From: Limnohabitans sp. Rim8
GTDB taxonomy: Bacteria > Pseudomonadota > Gammaproteobacteria > Burkholderiales > Burkholderiaceae_C
Direction of reading: 5' to 3'
Length of the DNA: 64,000 bases
Assembly (NCBI GenBank): GCA_945897465.1
Contig: CAMDFK010000015.1
Coordinates: 1-64,000 of the forward strand
The position numbers and the translations under genes are program-made. The notes beneath the pieces were generated by a model. It searched no databases and had not been told where the DNA came from. It saw only the letters and a program-made list of their open reading frames with translations. Each line of letters opens with the position of its first letter. The first letter of the stretch is position 1. This document shows, piece after piece, positions 28,295-38,084 of this stretch.

Positions 28295-29182
28295 TCAGGC
28301 CGCTTTTTTGGAGGCTGGCCACAGCACAAAAGCAATCGAAGCGGTCATCAAACCCACGGCCGCCCAATCTTGCCAATGCAAGATTTCGTTCAGCCAAAGC
28401 GCACCACTGAATACGCCCAACACCGGGATCATCATCACACTCAGCGTGGAGGCCACAGGGGGCAAACTGCGGGCCAGGTAAAACCAGGCTGCATGAGCAA
28501 AGCCAAACACCAGGACCGCGTTGAACACGATCGCAAACCAGTTGGATGGTGTTGGACTGACCCAATGGGTTCGCTCTAAACCCACGGCCAAAATGCTGAC
28601 CACCACGGCGGTCATCAGCGTCATCCAAAAGGAGATGGCCAAGGTGGGTACAGACATGCGGGTTCGGCGCAGCAATTGCGTGCCCAAGGCCCAGGTGCTG
28701 GCCGCCATCAGGGCCAGCAACACGCCCACAGGTCGGCCGCTCAGGTTGGACAATTCATGCCAGAGCAGTAAAACCACCCCCAAGCTGGCCGCGGCCACCC
28801 CAGCCCATGATCGTTTGGCCAGCTGGTCACTGAACACCCAAGCCCCCAAAAGCGCAGAAAACATGGGCATGGTGTAGCCCAAAATGGCGGCCCGTCCACT
28901 GGAAAGCGATTGCACTGCGAGGATGATAAAAGCGTTCCAAATGATCATATTGAATACCGCCAGAACCATCAATTCCCGCCAGTGGATGCGAGGAATTCGA
29001 AAAGGGACCTTCATGGCCACCAGTGCCATGCCCAAAATAGGCACCCCCAACCACAAGCACATCATTCGGAAGGTGAGCGGCGGAAATCCTGTGACCCCCA
29101 GTTTCATGACTGGCCAATTGATTCCCCAAATCAGTGTGAGCAAAATCAGTAAAGTCCATTGGAGAGGAGAAAGTTTGTGCAT
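28295..29182 (-). CDS. EamA/DMT-family membrane transporter
   Basis: A 295-residue integral membrane protein with ten predicted transmembrane helices in two EamA repeats. The first repeat starts [19 protein letters not shown] and the second near residue 150 ([19 protein letters not shown]). Family members export amino acids, nucleosides or drugs; nothing here fixes the substrate. The ATG at 29182 is used, with another in-frame ATG at 29191; neither has a good ribosome-binding site. It is divergent from pyrF with only 33 bases between starts, so their promoters must overlap. Confidence 0.88.
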   Translation of the reverse strand: MHKLSPLQWTLLILLTLIWGINWPVMKLGVTGFPPLTFRMMCLWLGVPILGMALVAMKVPFRIPRIHWRELMVLAVFNMIIWNAFIILAVQSLSSGRAAILGYTMPMFSALLGAWVFSDQLAKRSWAGVAAASLGVVLLLWHELSNLSGRPVGVLLALMAASTWALGTQLLRRTRMSVPTLAISFWMTLMTAVVVSILAVGLERTHWVSPTPSNWFAIVFNAVLVFGFAHAAWFYLARSLPPVASTLSVMMIPVLGVFSGALWLNEILHWQDWAAVGLMTASIAFVLWPASKKAA

Positions 29183-29215
29183 GGTGCGCATCTTAGTCGG
29201 GCTTTAAAATGGCGC

Positions 29216-30061
29216 ATGAACTTTCTCGACATGCTGCGCGCCGCCGAGCGCCAAAATGGCTCCATGCTTTGCGTGGGCCTGGACCCCGAACCCACCAAGT
29301 TCCCTGCCGCCTACAAGGGCGACGCCAACAAAATCTACGACTTTTGTGCCCGCATCGTCGACGCCACGGCCGACCTGGTCAGCAGCTTCAAACCCCAAAT
29401 TGCCTATTTTGCTGCGCACCGCGCCGAAGGGCAGCTCGAACGCCTGATGGCGCACATGCGCCGCGTGGCCCCGCATGTGCCGATCATTTTGGACGCCAAG
29501 CGCGGCGACATCGGCTCCACGGCCGAGCAATACGCCAAAGAAGCCTTTGAGCGCTACGGTGCCGACGCCGTGACCCTGTCCCCCTTCATGGGCTGGGACT
29601 CGGTGGCCCCCTACCTCAAGTACCACGGCAAAGGCGCCTTCTTGTTGTGCCGCACCTCCAACCCCGGCGGTGACGACCTGCAAAACCAGCACCTGGCTTC
29701 TGTGGAAGGCCAGCCCCGCCTGTACGAACATGTGGCCCGACTGGCGCAAGGCCCTTGGAACCTGAACGGTCAACTGGGCCTGGTGGTTGGCGCGACTTAC
29801 CCCGCAGAAATCGAGCGCGTGCGCGAACTCGCCCCCACCGTCCCCCTGCTGATCCCCGGTGTGGGCGCACAAGGCGGCGACGCAGTCGCCACCGTCAAGG
29901 CCGGCTGGCGTGCGCATGCCGATGGCGCCAGCGCAGGGGCCATCATCGTCAACTCTTCGCGTGCGGTGCTGTATGCATCGAGTGGTGATGACTTTGAGCA
30001 ATCTGCTCGCCAAGTGGCGATGCAGACGCGGGACATGCTGGAAGCGGCCAAGTCCCGATAA
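29216..30061 (+). CDS. pyrF: Orotidine 5'-phosphate decarboxylase (type 2)
   Basis: Last step of UMP synthesis. It has 281 residues, the length of the type 2 (mycobacterial/betaproteobacterial) form. [15 protein letters not shown] lies near the start, and the catalytic Lys/Asp motif [17 protein letters not shown] is near residue 95. [15 protein letters not shown] and [12 protein letters not shown] (phosphate binding) follow. The ATG at 29216 is the first that matches the family. The stop lies 11 bases before the next gene, so both may share a transcript. Confidence 0.96.
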   Translation: MNFLDMLRAAERQNGSMLCVGLDPEPTKFPAAYKGDANKIYDFCARIVDATADLVSSFKPQIAYFAAHRAEGQLERLMAHMRRVAPHVPIILDAKRGDIGSTAEQYAKEAFERYGADAVTLSPFMGWDSVAPYLKYHGKGAFLLCRTSNPGGDDLQNQHLASVEGQPRLYEHVARLAQGPWNLNGQLGLVVGATYPAEIERVRELAPTVPLLIPGVGAQGGDAVATVKAGWRAHADGASAGAIIVNSSRAVLYASSGDDFEQSARQVAMQTRDMLEAAKSR

Positions 30062-30072
30062 AGGAGACCCGC

Positions 30073-30837
30073 ATGTACGAACACCTGATCGTCAAAGAAC
30101 AAGGCCGCTGGGTCGAAGTTCATATGAACCGTCCCCAAGTTCGGCATGCTTTGTCCCGCGCCCTGATGCGCGAGATCACTGCCGTGGCGCGCGACCTGAG
30201 TGATCGCACAGACATTGACGTGGTCATCCTCACGGGCGATGCGCGGTGTTTTTCGGCGGGTGCCGATCTGAACGACGCGCAAGCCTGGGCCGACGACAGC
30301 TTGTCCACTGTTCAGCGGCGCGACATTGCGGGCACGGGTTTTCGCATGTGCAAGGCCTGGGAAGAAATGCCGCAAATCACCATCGCCGCCATCGAAGGCT
30401 ATGCCGTGGGTGGCGGGCTGGCGCTGTCCTTGGCCTGCGACTGGCGGGTGCTGGCGCAAGACGCCTTTGTGTCCTTGCCCGAAATCGCCTTGGGCATACC
30501 GCTCACCTGGGGCACCATCCCCCGTTTGGTCAACCTGCTGGGCCCGGCCAAAGCCAAGCGCCTGACCATCTTGTGCGAACGCGTGGTTGCGCCCGAAGCC
30601 CTGAGCCTTGGACTGGTCGACTACCTCAGTGGCAAAGGCCAAGCCTTGATTCGCGCACAAGCCCTGGCCGCGCAAACCCTGGCCCAACCCGCCGCCACCA
30701 TGCGCATGAGCAAAGAGTCGGTCAACGCGGCCGCCACGGCCCTGAACCACGCCACCTCGTACATGGCACACGACCAGATCGCCTTGGCCGCCTCCAGCCC
30801 CGAGTCACGCGCAGCGCGGGATCAGGCTTTACGCTGA
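30073..30837 (+). CDS. Enoyl-CoA hydratase/isomerase family protein
   Basis: Crotonase-fold enzyme of 254 residues acting on acyl-CoA. The oxyanion-hole segments are FSAGADLNDA (about 60-69) and AIEGYAVGGGLALSLACDW (about 106-124); the acid/base Glu is in SLPEIALGIPLTWG (about 139). A strong AAGGAG precedes the ATG. The context with pyrF is probably incidental; other acyl-CoA enzymes are encoded a few kilobases downstream. The exact substrate cannot be read from sequence. Confidence 0.9.
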   Translation: MYEHLIVKEQGRWVEVHMNRPQVRHALSRALMREITAVARDLSDRTDIDVVILTGDARCFSAGADLNDAQAWADDSLSTVQRRDIAGTGFRMCKAWEEMPQITIAAIEGYAVGGGLALSLACDWRVLAQDAFVSLPEIALGIPLTWGTIPRLVNLLGPAKAKRLTILCERVVAPEALSLGLVDYLSGKGQALIRAQALAAQTLAQPAATMRMSKESVNAAATALNHATSYMAHDQIALAASSPESRAARDQALR

Positions 30838-30977
30838 GGCTTGCAAGTCATCCACTGGCAGGTGGATTGGGGCTAGGCCTTGGGGTGGCCAATCAGCCGT
30901 CTATTCGGTGCGCTGCTTCTGCACCCAGCGGTTAAAGCGTTGGCGTCCAGTTCCTTGTCTTCTACTGTCACCAAAAT

Positions 30978-31005
30978 GCACCCCCGCCGCACAGTGTTGG
31001 GTGCA
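30978..31005. promoter_or_regulatory. Inverted repeat upstream of the VOC gene
   Basis: TGCACCC (30978-30984) and GGGTGCA (30999-31005) form a perfect seven-base inverted repeat, flanked by AAAA and AAAT, 35-62 bases before the VOC gene start. It could be an operator or a small transcript hairpin. Nothing else is evident in the 202-base gap between 30837 and 31040. Confidence 0.3.
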
Positions 31006-31039
31006 AAATCTGCTCTTTTGATTTCAGGCGGAGCACACC

Positions 31040-31453
31040 ATGCAACCTTTCCATTTGGCTTTTCCCGTCACTTCTTTGGCCAAGGCCAGGGCGTTTTATG
31101 GTGATTTGTTGGGTTGTCCCGAAGGCCGCTCCAGTGAGGACTGGATCGACTTCAATTTTTACGGCCACCAAATCGTGGCGCACCTGAGCCCTTCCGAGGC
31201 GGGGCACCACAACACCAGCGCGGTCGATGGCGACAACGTGCCGGTGCGTCACTTTGGTCTGGTGATGGAGATGGGCCAGTGGGAGGCCATGGCCGACAAG
31301 CTCAAACAAGCGGGCACCTCATTTGTCATTGAGCCGCACATCCGCTTCAAGGGTCAGGTGGGCGAGCAGGCCACCATGTTCTTCCTGGACCCCTGCGGCA
31401 ATGCGGTGGAGTTCAAGGCCTTTGCCAACCCCGAGAGCCTTTTCGCCAAGTAA
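31040..31453 (+). CDS. VOC (glyoxalase/bleomycin resistance/dioxygenase) family protein
   Basis: A small single-domain protein of 137 residues with the paired beta-alpha-beta-beta-beta modules of the VOC fold. Possible metal ligands are His5 (PFHLAFPV), His71 (VRHFGLVME) and Glu124 (NAVEFKAF), in the usual positions. The FLDPCGNAVEFK end is characteristic. Members range from glyoxalases to ring-cleavage dioxygenases, so no reaction is assigned. GGAG precedes the ATG by eight bases. Confidence 0.88.
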   Translation: MQPFHLAFPVTSLAKARAFYGDLLGCPEGRSSEDWIDFNFYGHQIVAHLSPSEAGHHNTSAVDGDNVPVRHFGLVMEMGQWEAMADKLKQAGTSFVIEPHIRFKGQVGEQATMFFLDPCGNAVEFKAFANPESLFAK

Positions 31454-31468
31454 GGGGCAGCGTCTGTT

Positions 31469-32518
31469 TCAGGGCTTCAAGGACTGCATCACCTGGGCGA
31501 TGCAGTCGTTGGTTTTGGCGGCATCGATCCACCGTATGATGCAGACCAGCTCCAGCACGGGATCGACCCAGGTGATGGAAGAGCCCGCGCCAATGGCAAA
31601 CCAGGACGTGCGGGGCGCATCTTTGAACAGCGCGCCATCTTGGTTGAGCCAAATCAGGTAGCCGTAATAGGGCGCGATGTCGCAGGGCTGCTGCATCATC
31701 TCGAGCCATTTTTTGGACAAAATTGGTTGGCCTTGGTACTGGCCTTGCCCCATAAGCATCAGGCCAATCCGCGCTTGGTCCATGGCCGAGATCGACACGC
31801 CGCCGCCCCAGTGACTGCCGCCGGGCACCGACATCATGCGTTGGCCGTTGACCTCGGTCCAGCCTTGCTCGTAGCCCACCCATTGGAACGGGTCTGAACA
31901 CCCAAGAGGTTGCATGAAAAATTCTTCAAACACTTCGGGCAGTGGGCGCTTGAACAGGTGCAGCAAGGCCAATGACAGTTGGTTGATGCGCACGTCGTTG
32001 TATTCATACCGCGAGCCCGGCTCGCCCAGTGGCCGCGCATCGCCTTTTTGGCCGTCAGCTTGGCCGGTTTGGTAGGGCAGCCAGCGGTAGCGATCGACTT
32101 GCTCAGGAATGCCCAAGCAAGTGCCTTCCCATTCGCTGGTTTGCTGCAGCAAATGGTGCCAGGTGATGCGCGAGAGCCGATCGCCCTCAAAACCAATGCC
32201 GGGGCATTGCTGAACCACGGGGGTGTGGACGTCCCGGATCAGCCCTTGGTCAAAGGCCAGGCCAGCCAGCAAGGCCAGGTAGGTTTTCGCTACGCTGAAG
32301 GTCAGGTCGGCCTTGTGCGGTTCGCCCCATTGGGCCAATAACTGGTCTTGGTGAAACAAAACCCCAGACACGGGCCCTCTGCCGTGCACCGGGCCATACA
32401 AGCGGTTGTAGGGTGGTGGGTCCACGTCGTGGATGCCCCAAGGCGGTGAGGTGTCACGCGACCAGGGTGTTTCGCACGATTGGATGAAGGCCAGGGCCGA
32501 TTCAAGGGAGGGGGTCAT
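31469..32518 (-). CDS. Serine hydrolase, beta-lactamase/penicillin-binding-protein fold (class C type)
   Basis: A 349-residue hydrolase. The nucleophile motif S-x-x-K is in DLTFSVAKTYLALL (about residue 75) and the Tyr motif in YEYNDVRINQL (about residue 168); the third motif position near the end reads AIGAGSS, without the Lys or His of true beta-lactamases. There is no signal peptide, so it is probably a cytoplasmic esterase or peptidase rather than a resistance enzyme. It is convergent with the VOC gene (15-base gap) and downstream of the acyl-CoA dehydrogenase gene on the same strand. The ATG at 32518 is used; a TTG six bases upstream is possible. Confidence 0.87.
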   Translation of the reverse strand: MTPSLESALAFIQSCETPWSRDTSPPWGIHDVDPPPYNRLYGPVHGRGPVSGVLFHQDQLLAQWGEPHKADLTFSVAKTYLALLAGLAFDQGLIRDVHTPVVQQCPGIGFEGDRLSRITWHHLLQQTSEWEGTCLGIPEQVDRYRWLPYQTGQADGQKGDARPLGEPGSRYEYNDVRINQLSLALLHLFKRPLPEVFEEFFMQPLGCSDPFQWVGYEQGWTEVNGQRMMSVPGGSHWGGGVSISAMDQARIGLMLMGQGQYQGQPILSKKWLEMMQQPCDIAPYYGYLIWLNQDGALFKDAPRTSWFAIGAGSSITWVDPVLELVCIIRWIDAAKTNDCIAQVMQSLKP

Positions 32519-32556
32519 GGGCAAGCTCGTATGAAGAAAGGGGGGCGTCTGGGCGA

Positions 32557-33744
32557 TCAGCCCAGCGCTGCTTTGGCGGCCTGCTGTGATTTGTAAACCA
32601 GCTTGCGCGCCATGCTCCAGCGGTGCACTTCGCTCGGGCCGTCATAAATGCGGAAGGCGCGCATGTCCATGAAGATGCGCATGACGGGCGTGTCGGCTGT
32701 GACGCCCTGGCCACCCAGAATCTGCACGCAGCGGTCCACCACACGCCACTCGGCTTCGGAGCAGGCCACTTTGGCGCGGCTCGATTCAAAGCCGCCTTTT
32801 TGGCCTTGATCGAGCAGCCAGGCGGTGTGCCAGATGTGCAGTCGGGCGGTATGCAGGTCAATGTCGTTGTCGGCCAGCATGAAGCCCACGCCTTCGTGTT
32901 CGGCCAGCGGTTTGCCAAAGGCTTGGCGGCGGCTGGCGTAGGCCAGTGCAATGTCGTGCGCACGGCGGGCCTGCCCCAGCCAGCGCATGCAGTGCGTCAG
33001 GCGGGCAGGCGCGAGCCGAATCTGCGCGTAGCGAAAACCCTGGCCCACTTCGCCCAGCACATCGCTGGCGGGCACGCGCAGGTTGTCAAACCGCAGCACG
33101 CCGTGACCGCCTGTGAAGCAGTTGTCTAAGGTGTCCATGCTGCGCTCGAGGAGGATGGCAGGCTGGTCCATGTCGGCCAAAAACATGGTGGCTGTGCCGT
33201 CTTCCATGCGCGCCATGACGATGACGTAATCCGCGCCGTCGGCCCCGGTGATGAACCATTTGCGGCCGTTGATCAGGTAGTCCTTGCCATCGCGCACGGC
33301 GGTGGTTTTGAGCATCGACGGGTCAGCGCCTGCGCCGGGGTCGGGCTCGGTCATGGCAAAGCACGAGCGCGTGAGGCCCGCTGCCTGTGGACGCAACCAG
33401 CGCTCTTTTTGCGCGGGGGTGGCGACTTCCTCCATCAGGTGGATGTTGCCTTCGTCGGGGGCGTGGATGTTGAGCGCGGTGGGCCCCAGGTTGGAGTAAC
33501 CGGCTTCTTCAAACACCACCGCTTTGGCGATGTGGCTCAGGCCCAGGCCGCCCATTTCAACAGAGGCGTGCGGGGTGAGCAGCCCCGCAGCGCGTGCGCG
33601 GCCAATCAGCTCACGGCGCAAGTCTTCAGACGGGCCGTGCAGGCCGTGGCGCGGGTCGCCCTCCAGCGGGATCACCTGTTTGGCGATGAACTGCCGGGTG
33701 CGCTCGCGCAGGGCAACCATGTCGGGTGGGATGTCGAAGTTCAT
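32557..33744 (-). CDS. Acyl-CoA dehydrogenase (ACAD10/11-like)
   Basis: FAD flavoprotein of 395 residues that oxidises acyl-CoA to enoyl-CoA, feeding an electron-transferring flavoprotein. The signature FAMTEPDPGAGADPS (about 130-144) and the C-terminal QILGGQGVTADTPV and YDGPSEVHRWSMAR are clear. In medium-chain enzymes the catalytic base is a Glu in YEG; here the residue is Asp (YDG), as in ACAD10/11-type proteins, whose physiological substrates are unusual acyl-CoAs. It is followed 38 bases later by the serine hydrolase gene, suggesting an operon. Confidence 0.92.
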   Translation of the reverse strand: MNFDIPPDMVALRERTRQFIAKQVIPLEGDPRHGLHGPSEDLRRELIGRARAAGLLTPHASVEMGGLGLSHIAKAVVFEEAGYSNLGPTALNIHAPDEGNIHLMEEVATPAQKERWLRPQAAGLTRSCFAMTEPDPGAGADPSMLKTTAVRDGKDYLINGRKWFITGADGADYVIVMARMEDGTATMFLADMDQPAILLERSMDTLDNCFTGGHGVLRFDNLRVPASDVLGEVGQGFRYAQIRLAPARLTHCMRWLGQARRAHDIALAYASRRQAFGKPLAEHEGVGFMLADNDIDLHTARLHIWHTAWLLDQGQKGGFESSRAKVACSEAEWRVVDRCVQILGGQGVTADTPVMRIFMDMRAFRIYDGPSEVHRWSMARKLVYKSQQAAKAALG

Positions 33745-33978
33745 GCGCGCGTTTTCTCAAAGGGTTGATCCGTGTTTCTAGGGGCGATTGGAAAGCCTGC
33801 ATCGGCCTCGCCCTGTCCGGCCTGCGACTGGGTGTCGCCCGGGTGTCTATATTGGAGGTCCTCGTTGGATGTCTTTGGCGACTGTCATCTGCGTGGCATG
33901 GGTCAGATCAGACGGGTGCTAGTCTGCAGGGAAGGGACACAAGACTTGGACATGCCCCTGCCCAAAAAAGGAAAAACC

Positions 33979-34599
33979 ATGAAGCTGTACACCGCCCACC
34001 GCGCCCCCAGCCCCCGCCGGGTATTGATGTTTTTGATCGAGAAAAACATCACGGGCATCGAAATGGTCAACATGGACCTGAACGGCGGCGAGCACCGCAC
34101 GCCCGAGTATTTGGTCAAAAGCCCGCTGGCCAAAGTGCCTGCGTTGGAGCTGGACGACGGTCGTGTGATCACCGAGACCCGGGCGATCTGCACTTTGCTC
34201 GAAGGCCGCTACCCCGAGCCTAACCTGATGGGCGTAGACGGCGACGAGCGAGGCTTCATCGAGATGGCCGACCGTCAGGTGGAGCTGTATTTGCTGGGCG
34301 GCATCGCCAACGCGATCCGCCACAGCCACCCGGGCTTGGCGGCTTTAGAGAAGCCCCAGTTCCCCGAGTTTGGGCGCTCACAGGCCGAGAAGGTGCGCGA
34401 TGTGGCGCGGGGTTTTGACCGGCGCCTGCAAGGCCAGCCCTTCATCGCGGGTGAGCGCTTCACCATCGCCGACATCACCGCGTTCTGTGCGCTGGAGTTT
34501 GCGCGGGGCTTGATGAAGTTCGTGCCCGGCGACGAAGGCATGAGCGCCCTGCAAGGCTGGCGCGACCGCATGAACGAGCGGCCCAGCGCCAGGGCGTGA
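33979..34599 (+). CDS. Glutathione S-transferase family protein
   Basis: A 206-residue cytosolic GST. The thioredoxin-like N-terminal domain has MKLYTAHRAPSPRRVLMFL and the glutathione-binding segment KVPALELDDGRVITETRAI (about 54-72, cis-Pro and the ETR/ES-type motif). The all-helical C-terminal domain has FIAGERFTIADITAF (about 155-169). AAAGGAAA precedes the ATG at 33979; the frame extends upstream but without conservation. The 234 bases before it, to the divergent acyl-CoA dehydrogenase start, hold no other gene. Confidence 0.92.
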   Translation: MKLYTAHRAPSPRRVLMFLIEKNITGIEMVNMDLNGGEHRTPEYLVKSPLAKVPALELDDGRVITETRAICTLLEGRYPEPNLMGVDGDERGFIEMADRQVELYLLGGIANAIRHSHPGLAALEKPQFPEFGRSQAEKVRDVARGFDRRLQGQPFIAGERFTIADITAFCALEFARGLMKFVPGDEGMSALQGWRDRMNERPSARA

Positions 34600-34642
34600 G
34601 GGGCACTTGTTAAGGGCTTGATGCTGGTGACCGCTCAAGTCT

Positions 34643-34730
34643 GGATTGCCACGCTTCGCTCGCAATGACCCCTTTACCGTCATGGGGAGGCACGCCCTAT
34701 TTGGCGTCATTGCGAGGAACAAAGCAATCC
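34643..34730. repeat. REP-like palindromic repeat pair
   Basis: The left arm (34643-34669) begins GGATTGCC and ends CTCGCAATGAC; the right arm (34706-34730) begins GTCATTGCGAG and ends GCAATCC. They are inverted copies of one unit that differs only in a short middle. The GTCATTGCGAG...GCAATCC unit is a widespread dispersed intergenic repeat type in bacteria. It sits between convergent genes and fills most of the 154-base gap. Confidence 0.7.
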
Positions 34731-34753
34731 ATAGCTTCCCGAGGACCAGGGCC

Positions 34754-36376
34754 TCAGCTGAATACGCCGCCGTAGTCCTTGCGCAGGTCGTTCTTCTGCA
34801 CCTTGCCCGTGCCACCCACGGGCAGGGATTCGAGGAAGACCACATCGTCGGGCACCCACCACTTGGCCACCTTGGTGGTGAGGAAGTCGAGGATCTCTTG
34901 TTTTTCCAACGACTGCCCAGGCTTGCGCACGATGAACAGCAACGGGCGCTCGTCCCACTTGGGGTGTTTGACACCAATCACCGCAGCCATGGCCACGGCG
35001 GGGTGACCGATGGCGGCGTTTTCCAGGTCGATCGAGCTGATCCATTCGCCACCGGTTTTGATCACGTCCTTGGTGCGGTCGCGGATTTGCATGGTGCCTT
35101 GAGCATCGATGGTGGCGATGTCGCCGGTGGGGAACCAGCCGTCTACCAAAGCGGTTTTGTCGGCTTTGAAGTAGCGCTCCACGATCCACTGGCCGCGCAC
35201 CATCAGCTCGCCTTGTGAGGTGCCGTCGCGGGGCAGGGTGGTGCCGTTTTCATCCACGATTTTGATCTCGATGCCCGAGACCGCACGACCCTGTTTGGCC
35301 ACGATGGCATGTTGCTCGGCCGCGGGTTTGAGGCGATCGGTGCGCGTCAAGATGCTCATGGTGGCAACAGCCGTGGTCTCGGTCATACCCCAGCCGTGGC
35401 GCACTTCCACGCCGTAGTTTTCCATGAACTTGGCGATCAGTGCCATGGGCATGGCCGAGCCGCCCACCGCAGTGCGTTTCATGTGGGCGAAGTGCAAGTT
35501 GTTTTGCTCCACATGCTGGATCAGGCCCATCCAGATGGTGGGCACGCCCGCACTGATGGTGACCTGCTCGCTGTCCATCAGTTCGTACAAGCTGGGGCCG
35601 TCGAGTTTGGGACCGGGCAAGACCAGCTTGGTGCCTGCTACCAGTGCGGCGTAGGGGATGCACCAAGCGTTGATGTGGAACATGGGCACCACGGGCAAGA
35701 TGGTCTCTTGTGTGGACAGGCTCAGCACATCGGGCAGACAGGCCATGGTGGCGTTCAGCACGATGGTGCGGTGCGTGTACAGCACGCCCTTGGGGTTGCC
35801 GGTGGTGCCCGAGGTGTAGCACAGCGCAGCGCCGGTTTGATCGTCCAATTCGGGCCAGTCGAAGCTGTCGCTGTGGCCGGTGAGCAGGCCTTCGTAATTC
35901 ATCACATTGGCCACGCCCTCGATGGCGGGTGTGTTGGCCGCATCGGCCAGGCACACCCAGGCGCGGACCTTAGGGCAATGCGCGGCAATGCCCTTGACCA
36001 GCGGCGCGAAGGTGGCGTCAAACAACACCACTTCGTCTTCGGCGTGGTTGATCACATAGATCAGCTGCTGCGGGTGCAGGCGGGGGTTGCAGGTGTGCAT
36101 GACCATGCCGCTGCCCGAGACGGCGTAATACGCCTCCAGGTGGCGGTGGTTGTTCCAGGCGATCGAGCCCACCGCGCTGCCAGCTTTGAGGCCCATCTGA
36201 GCCAAGGCATTGGCCAGTTGGCGCGAACGCTTGGCTGCCTGGGCAAAGGTGCTGCGATGCAAGGGGCCGTGCGTCTCGCGCGAAACGATTTCCTGTTCGC
36301 CAAATTGCGCAGCGGCGTGTTCGAGGATGCCCGAAATGAGCAAGGGGCGGTTCATCATCAGGCCAGATGTGGACAT
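34754..36376 (-). CDS. Acyl-CoA ligase (AMP-forming, AlkK/FadD-like)
   Basis: Adenylate-forming enzyme of 540 residues that activates a fatty or other carboxylic acid to its CoA thioester. The P-loop-like motif is [17 protein letters not shown] (about 180-196), the core motif [10 protein letters not shown] (about 330), the hinge GWFPTGDIA (about 415) and the C-terminal catalytic Lys in [13 protein letters not shown] (about 525). The sequence resembles medium-chain AlkK-type ligases. The ATG at 36376 has GGAG upstream and gives the family start; an earlier in-frame start would overlap the upstream gene. It lies 28 bases behind the second serine hydrolase gene in an apparent operon. Confidence 0.92.
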   Translation of the reverse strand: MSTSGLMMNRPLLISGILEHAAAQFGEQEIVSRETHGPLHRSTFAQAAKRSRQLANALAQMGLKAGSAVGSIAWNNHRHLEAYYAVSGSGMVMHTCNPRLHPQQLIYVINHAEDEVVLFDATFAPLVKGIAAHCPKVRAWVCLADAANTPAIEGVANVMNYEGLLTGHSDSFDWPELDDQTGAALCYTSGTTGNPKGVLYTHRTIVLNATMACLPDVLSLSTQETILPVVPMFHINAWCIPYAALVAGTKLVLPGPKLDGPSLYELMDSEQVTISAGVPTIWMGLIQHVEQNNLHFAHMKRTAVGGSAMPMALIAKFMENYGVEVRHGWGMTETTAVATMSILTRTDRLKPAAEQHAIVAKQGRAVSGIEIKIVDENGTTLPRDGTSQGELMVRGQWIVERYFKADKTALVDGWFPTGDIATIDAQGTMQIRDRTKDVIKTGGEWISSIDLENAAIGHPAVAMAAVIGVKHPKWDERPLLFIVRKPGQSLEKQEILDFLTTKVAKWWVPDDVVFLESLPVGGTGKVQKNDLRKDYGGVFS

Positions 36377-36404
36377 GGCAAAAGTCTCCAGTTTTTTGAA
36401 TTTT

Positions 36405-37580
36405 TTACAGCAGCGCCGCATACACCAGGTCGCGGAACAAGGGTCGATAGTAATCCCGTTGGTTGGGTGCTTGGACCATCAGCATGGCAACCATTTCGAG
36501 TGCCGGGTCCACAAAGAAGGTGGTGCCCGCAATCCCACCCCAGTAATAAAGGCCCACCGAGCCGGGCACAGGCGACAGCCCCAAGTGCGTGCGCACCGCA
36601 AACCCAAGACCAAAGCCATGGCCCGGGGGCAGCAGCGTGCCGTCTGCCGGGATGCCGCCCAAGTGGTCGGCCGTCATGTAGTCCACTGTGTGTGGTCCCA
36701 GCAGGCGCACGCCGTAGAGCTCGCCCCGGTTGCGCAAGAACTGCAAAAAGCGGGCGAAGTCCAGCGTGGTGGACATGAGGCCACCGCCGCCGCCTTCCAT
36801 GGCGGGCACTTGGCGGGGGTCGAGCACCTTCATGGGCGCACCGCCGTCGGGGTCGTGCGCGAAGGGCTCGGCAATCCGGTGGTGCTGAGCAGGCGGCACA
36901 GCAAAGCCGGTGTCCACCATGCCCAGCGGGCCAAAGATCTCGGCTTGCAAGAAAGCGCCCAACCCTTGCCCGCTGAGCACCTCGACCAGTCGCCCCAGCA
37001 CATCGGTGGCGCGGCTGTAGGCCCACACGCTGCCGGGCTGGAACTGCAGCGGCATGGCCGCCAGGGTTTGGGAGAACTCGGCGTTGGTGCGCTCGCGTGA
37101 GGCGATCTTGGCTTGTGTGTATTTCTGCTGCACGGAGGAGCTGCCCAAAAATTCATAGGTCAACCCGGCCGTGTGGCGCAGCAGGTCTTGCACCGTGGCC
37201 TCTTGCTTAACGGGCTTCAACCCCTGAGCGGTGGCCACTTGCTGGTTGGCAAATTCGGGCAGCCAACGGCTGACCGGATCGGAGAGCAGCAATTGCCCAC
37301 GCTCAACCAGCATCATCACGGCGACCGAAACGACCGGCTTGGTCATCGAATAAATGCGGAAGATGCTGTTGATCTGCATGGGTGTGCCCGTGGCCGGGTC
37401 TTGCTGGCCCACGGCCTCCAGCAGGCCGATCTGCCCGCGCCGCGCGATCATGGCCACAGCCCCCGGCAACCTGCCGCTGTCGACTTCGTGTCGCAACACA
37501 TCCATCAGGCGCTGCGTGCGCTCGGGGCACAAGCCCACATCAGCAGGGTGGGCGTTGGGCAAAGCGGGGTGTGGTGTCAT
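36405..37580 (-). CDS. Serine hydrolase, beta-lactamase/EstB-like
   Basis: A 391-residue protein of the penicillin-binding-protein-like esterase group. S-x-x-K is in FRIYSMTKPVVSVAV (about residue 80), the Tyr motif in WAYSRATDVLGRL (about 188) and a W-G-G third motif in YYWGGIAGTTFF (about 350), as in EstB-type esterases. There is no signal peptide. It precedes the acyl-CoA ligase gene by 28 bases on the same strand, so it may release an acid from an ester that the ligase then activates; this is inference. It is a paralogue, not a copy, of the enzyme encoded at 31469-32518. Confidence 0.9.
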   Translation of the reverse strand: MTPHPALPNAHPADVGLCPERTQRLMDVLRHEVDSGRLPGAVAMIARRGQIGLLEAVGQQDPATGTPMQINSIFRIYSMTKPVVSVAVMMLVERGQLLLSDPVSRWLPEFANQQVATAQGLKPVKQEATVQDLLRHTAGLTYEFLGSSSVQQKYTQAKIASRERTNAEFSQTLAAMPLQFQPGSVWAYSRATDVLGRLVEVLSGQGLGAFLQAEIFGPLGMVDTGFAVPPAQHHRIAEPFAHDPDGGAPMKVLDPRQVPAMEGGGGGLMSTTLDFARFLQFLRNRGELYGVRLLGPHTVDYMTADHLGGIPADGTLLPPGHGFGLGFAVRTHLGLSPVPGSVGLYYWGGIAGTTFFVDPALEMVAMLMVQAPNQRDYYRPLFRDLVYAALL

Positions 37581-37724
37581 CTGTGCGTTCTCAGGGTAGA
37601 GCAGGTTTGTACACCAGCCACGCGCAGCGGGGTATCACCTGCGGCGCAGACATCTGACCGGCTTGTCGCCGATGCGTCAATCGGATCAACCTTCGCATTG
37701 TGCGAGCGTTGCTAGACTGGGTTT

Positions 37725-38084
37725 ATGCGCATTTCAGAACTCTCGGCCAAGACCCAGGTGTCGGTGCACCGCTTGCGTCGCTATGAAGCGGCTGGCTTGA
37801 TCGTGAGCCAGCGATTGCCCAACGGCTACCGCGATTACGACGAGAAAACCGTCAGGCTGGTGGTCTTCATCGCCATGTCGCGGGAGATGGGATTTTCGCT
37901 GCCCTTCATCGCTGAGTACGTGCCCAAATTCCAATCGGGCCAATTGACGCCTCAGGACATGATCGAGGCGATCCATCAGCGAGTGGCCGAGATCGACCAG
38001 GTCATCGCTGAACACCAAGCACTGCGCAAGAAGCTGATCGACCACATCGGCTGGTTCAAAAACAAGCAAAGGAAATCGACATGA
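37725..38084 (+). CDS. MerR-family transcriptional regulator
   Basis: A 119-residue regulator. The winged helix-turn-helix MRISELSAKTQVSVHRLRRYEAAGLI is at residues 1-26, with the wing NGYRDYDEKTVR. A dimerisation coiled coil follows (about 75-110). No cysteines are present in the effector region, so a metal or redox role is unlikely. It is divergent from the serine hydrolase/acyl-CoA ligase operon (144-base gap) and overlaps the thioesterase gene by four bases, so it probably controls these acyl-CoA genes. Confidence 0.92.
   Translation: MRISELSAKTQVSVHRLRRYEAAGLIVSQRLPNGYRDYDEKTVRLVVFIAMSREMGFSLPFIAEYVPKFQSGQLTPQDMIEAIHQRVAEIDQVIAEHQALRKKLIDHIGWFKNKQRKST

Noticed and set aside
35309..36778. 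Open plus-strand frame of 489 codons over the acyl-CoA ligase gene
   Set aside because: Antisense to a gene with complete adenylation motifs; no domain in the translation.
31469..37580. The two serine hydrolases as beta-lactamase resistance genes
   Set aside because: Both lack signal peptides and the K/H-T-G third motif of true beta-lactamases; they fit esterase-like relatives.
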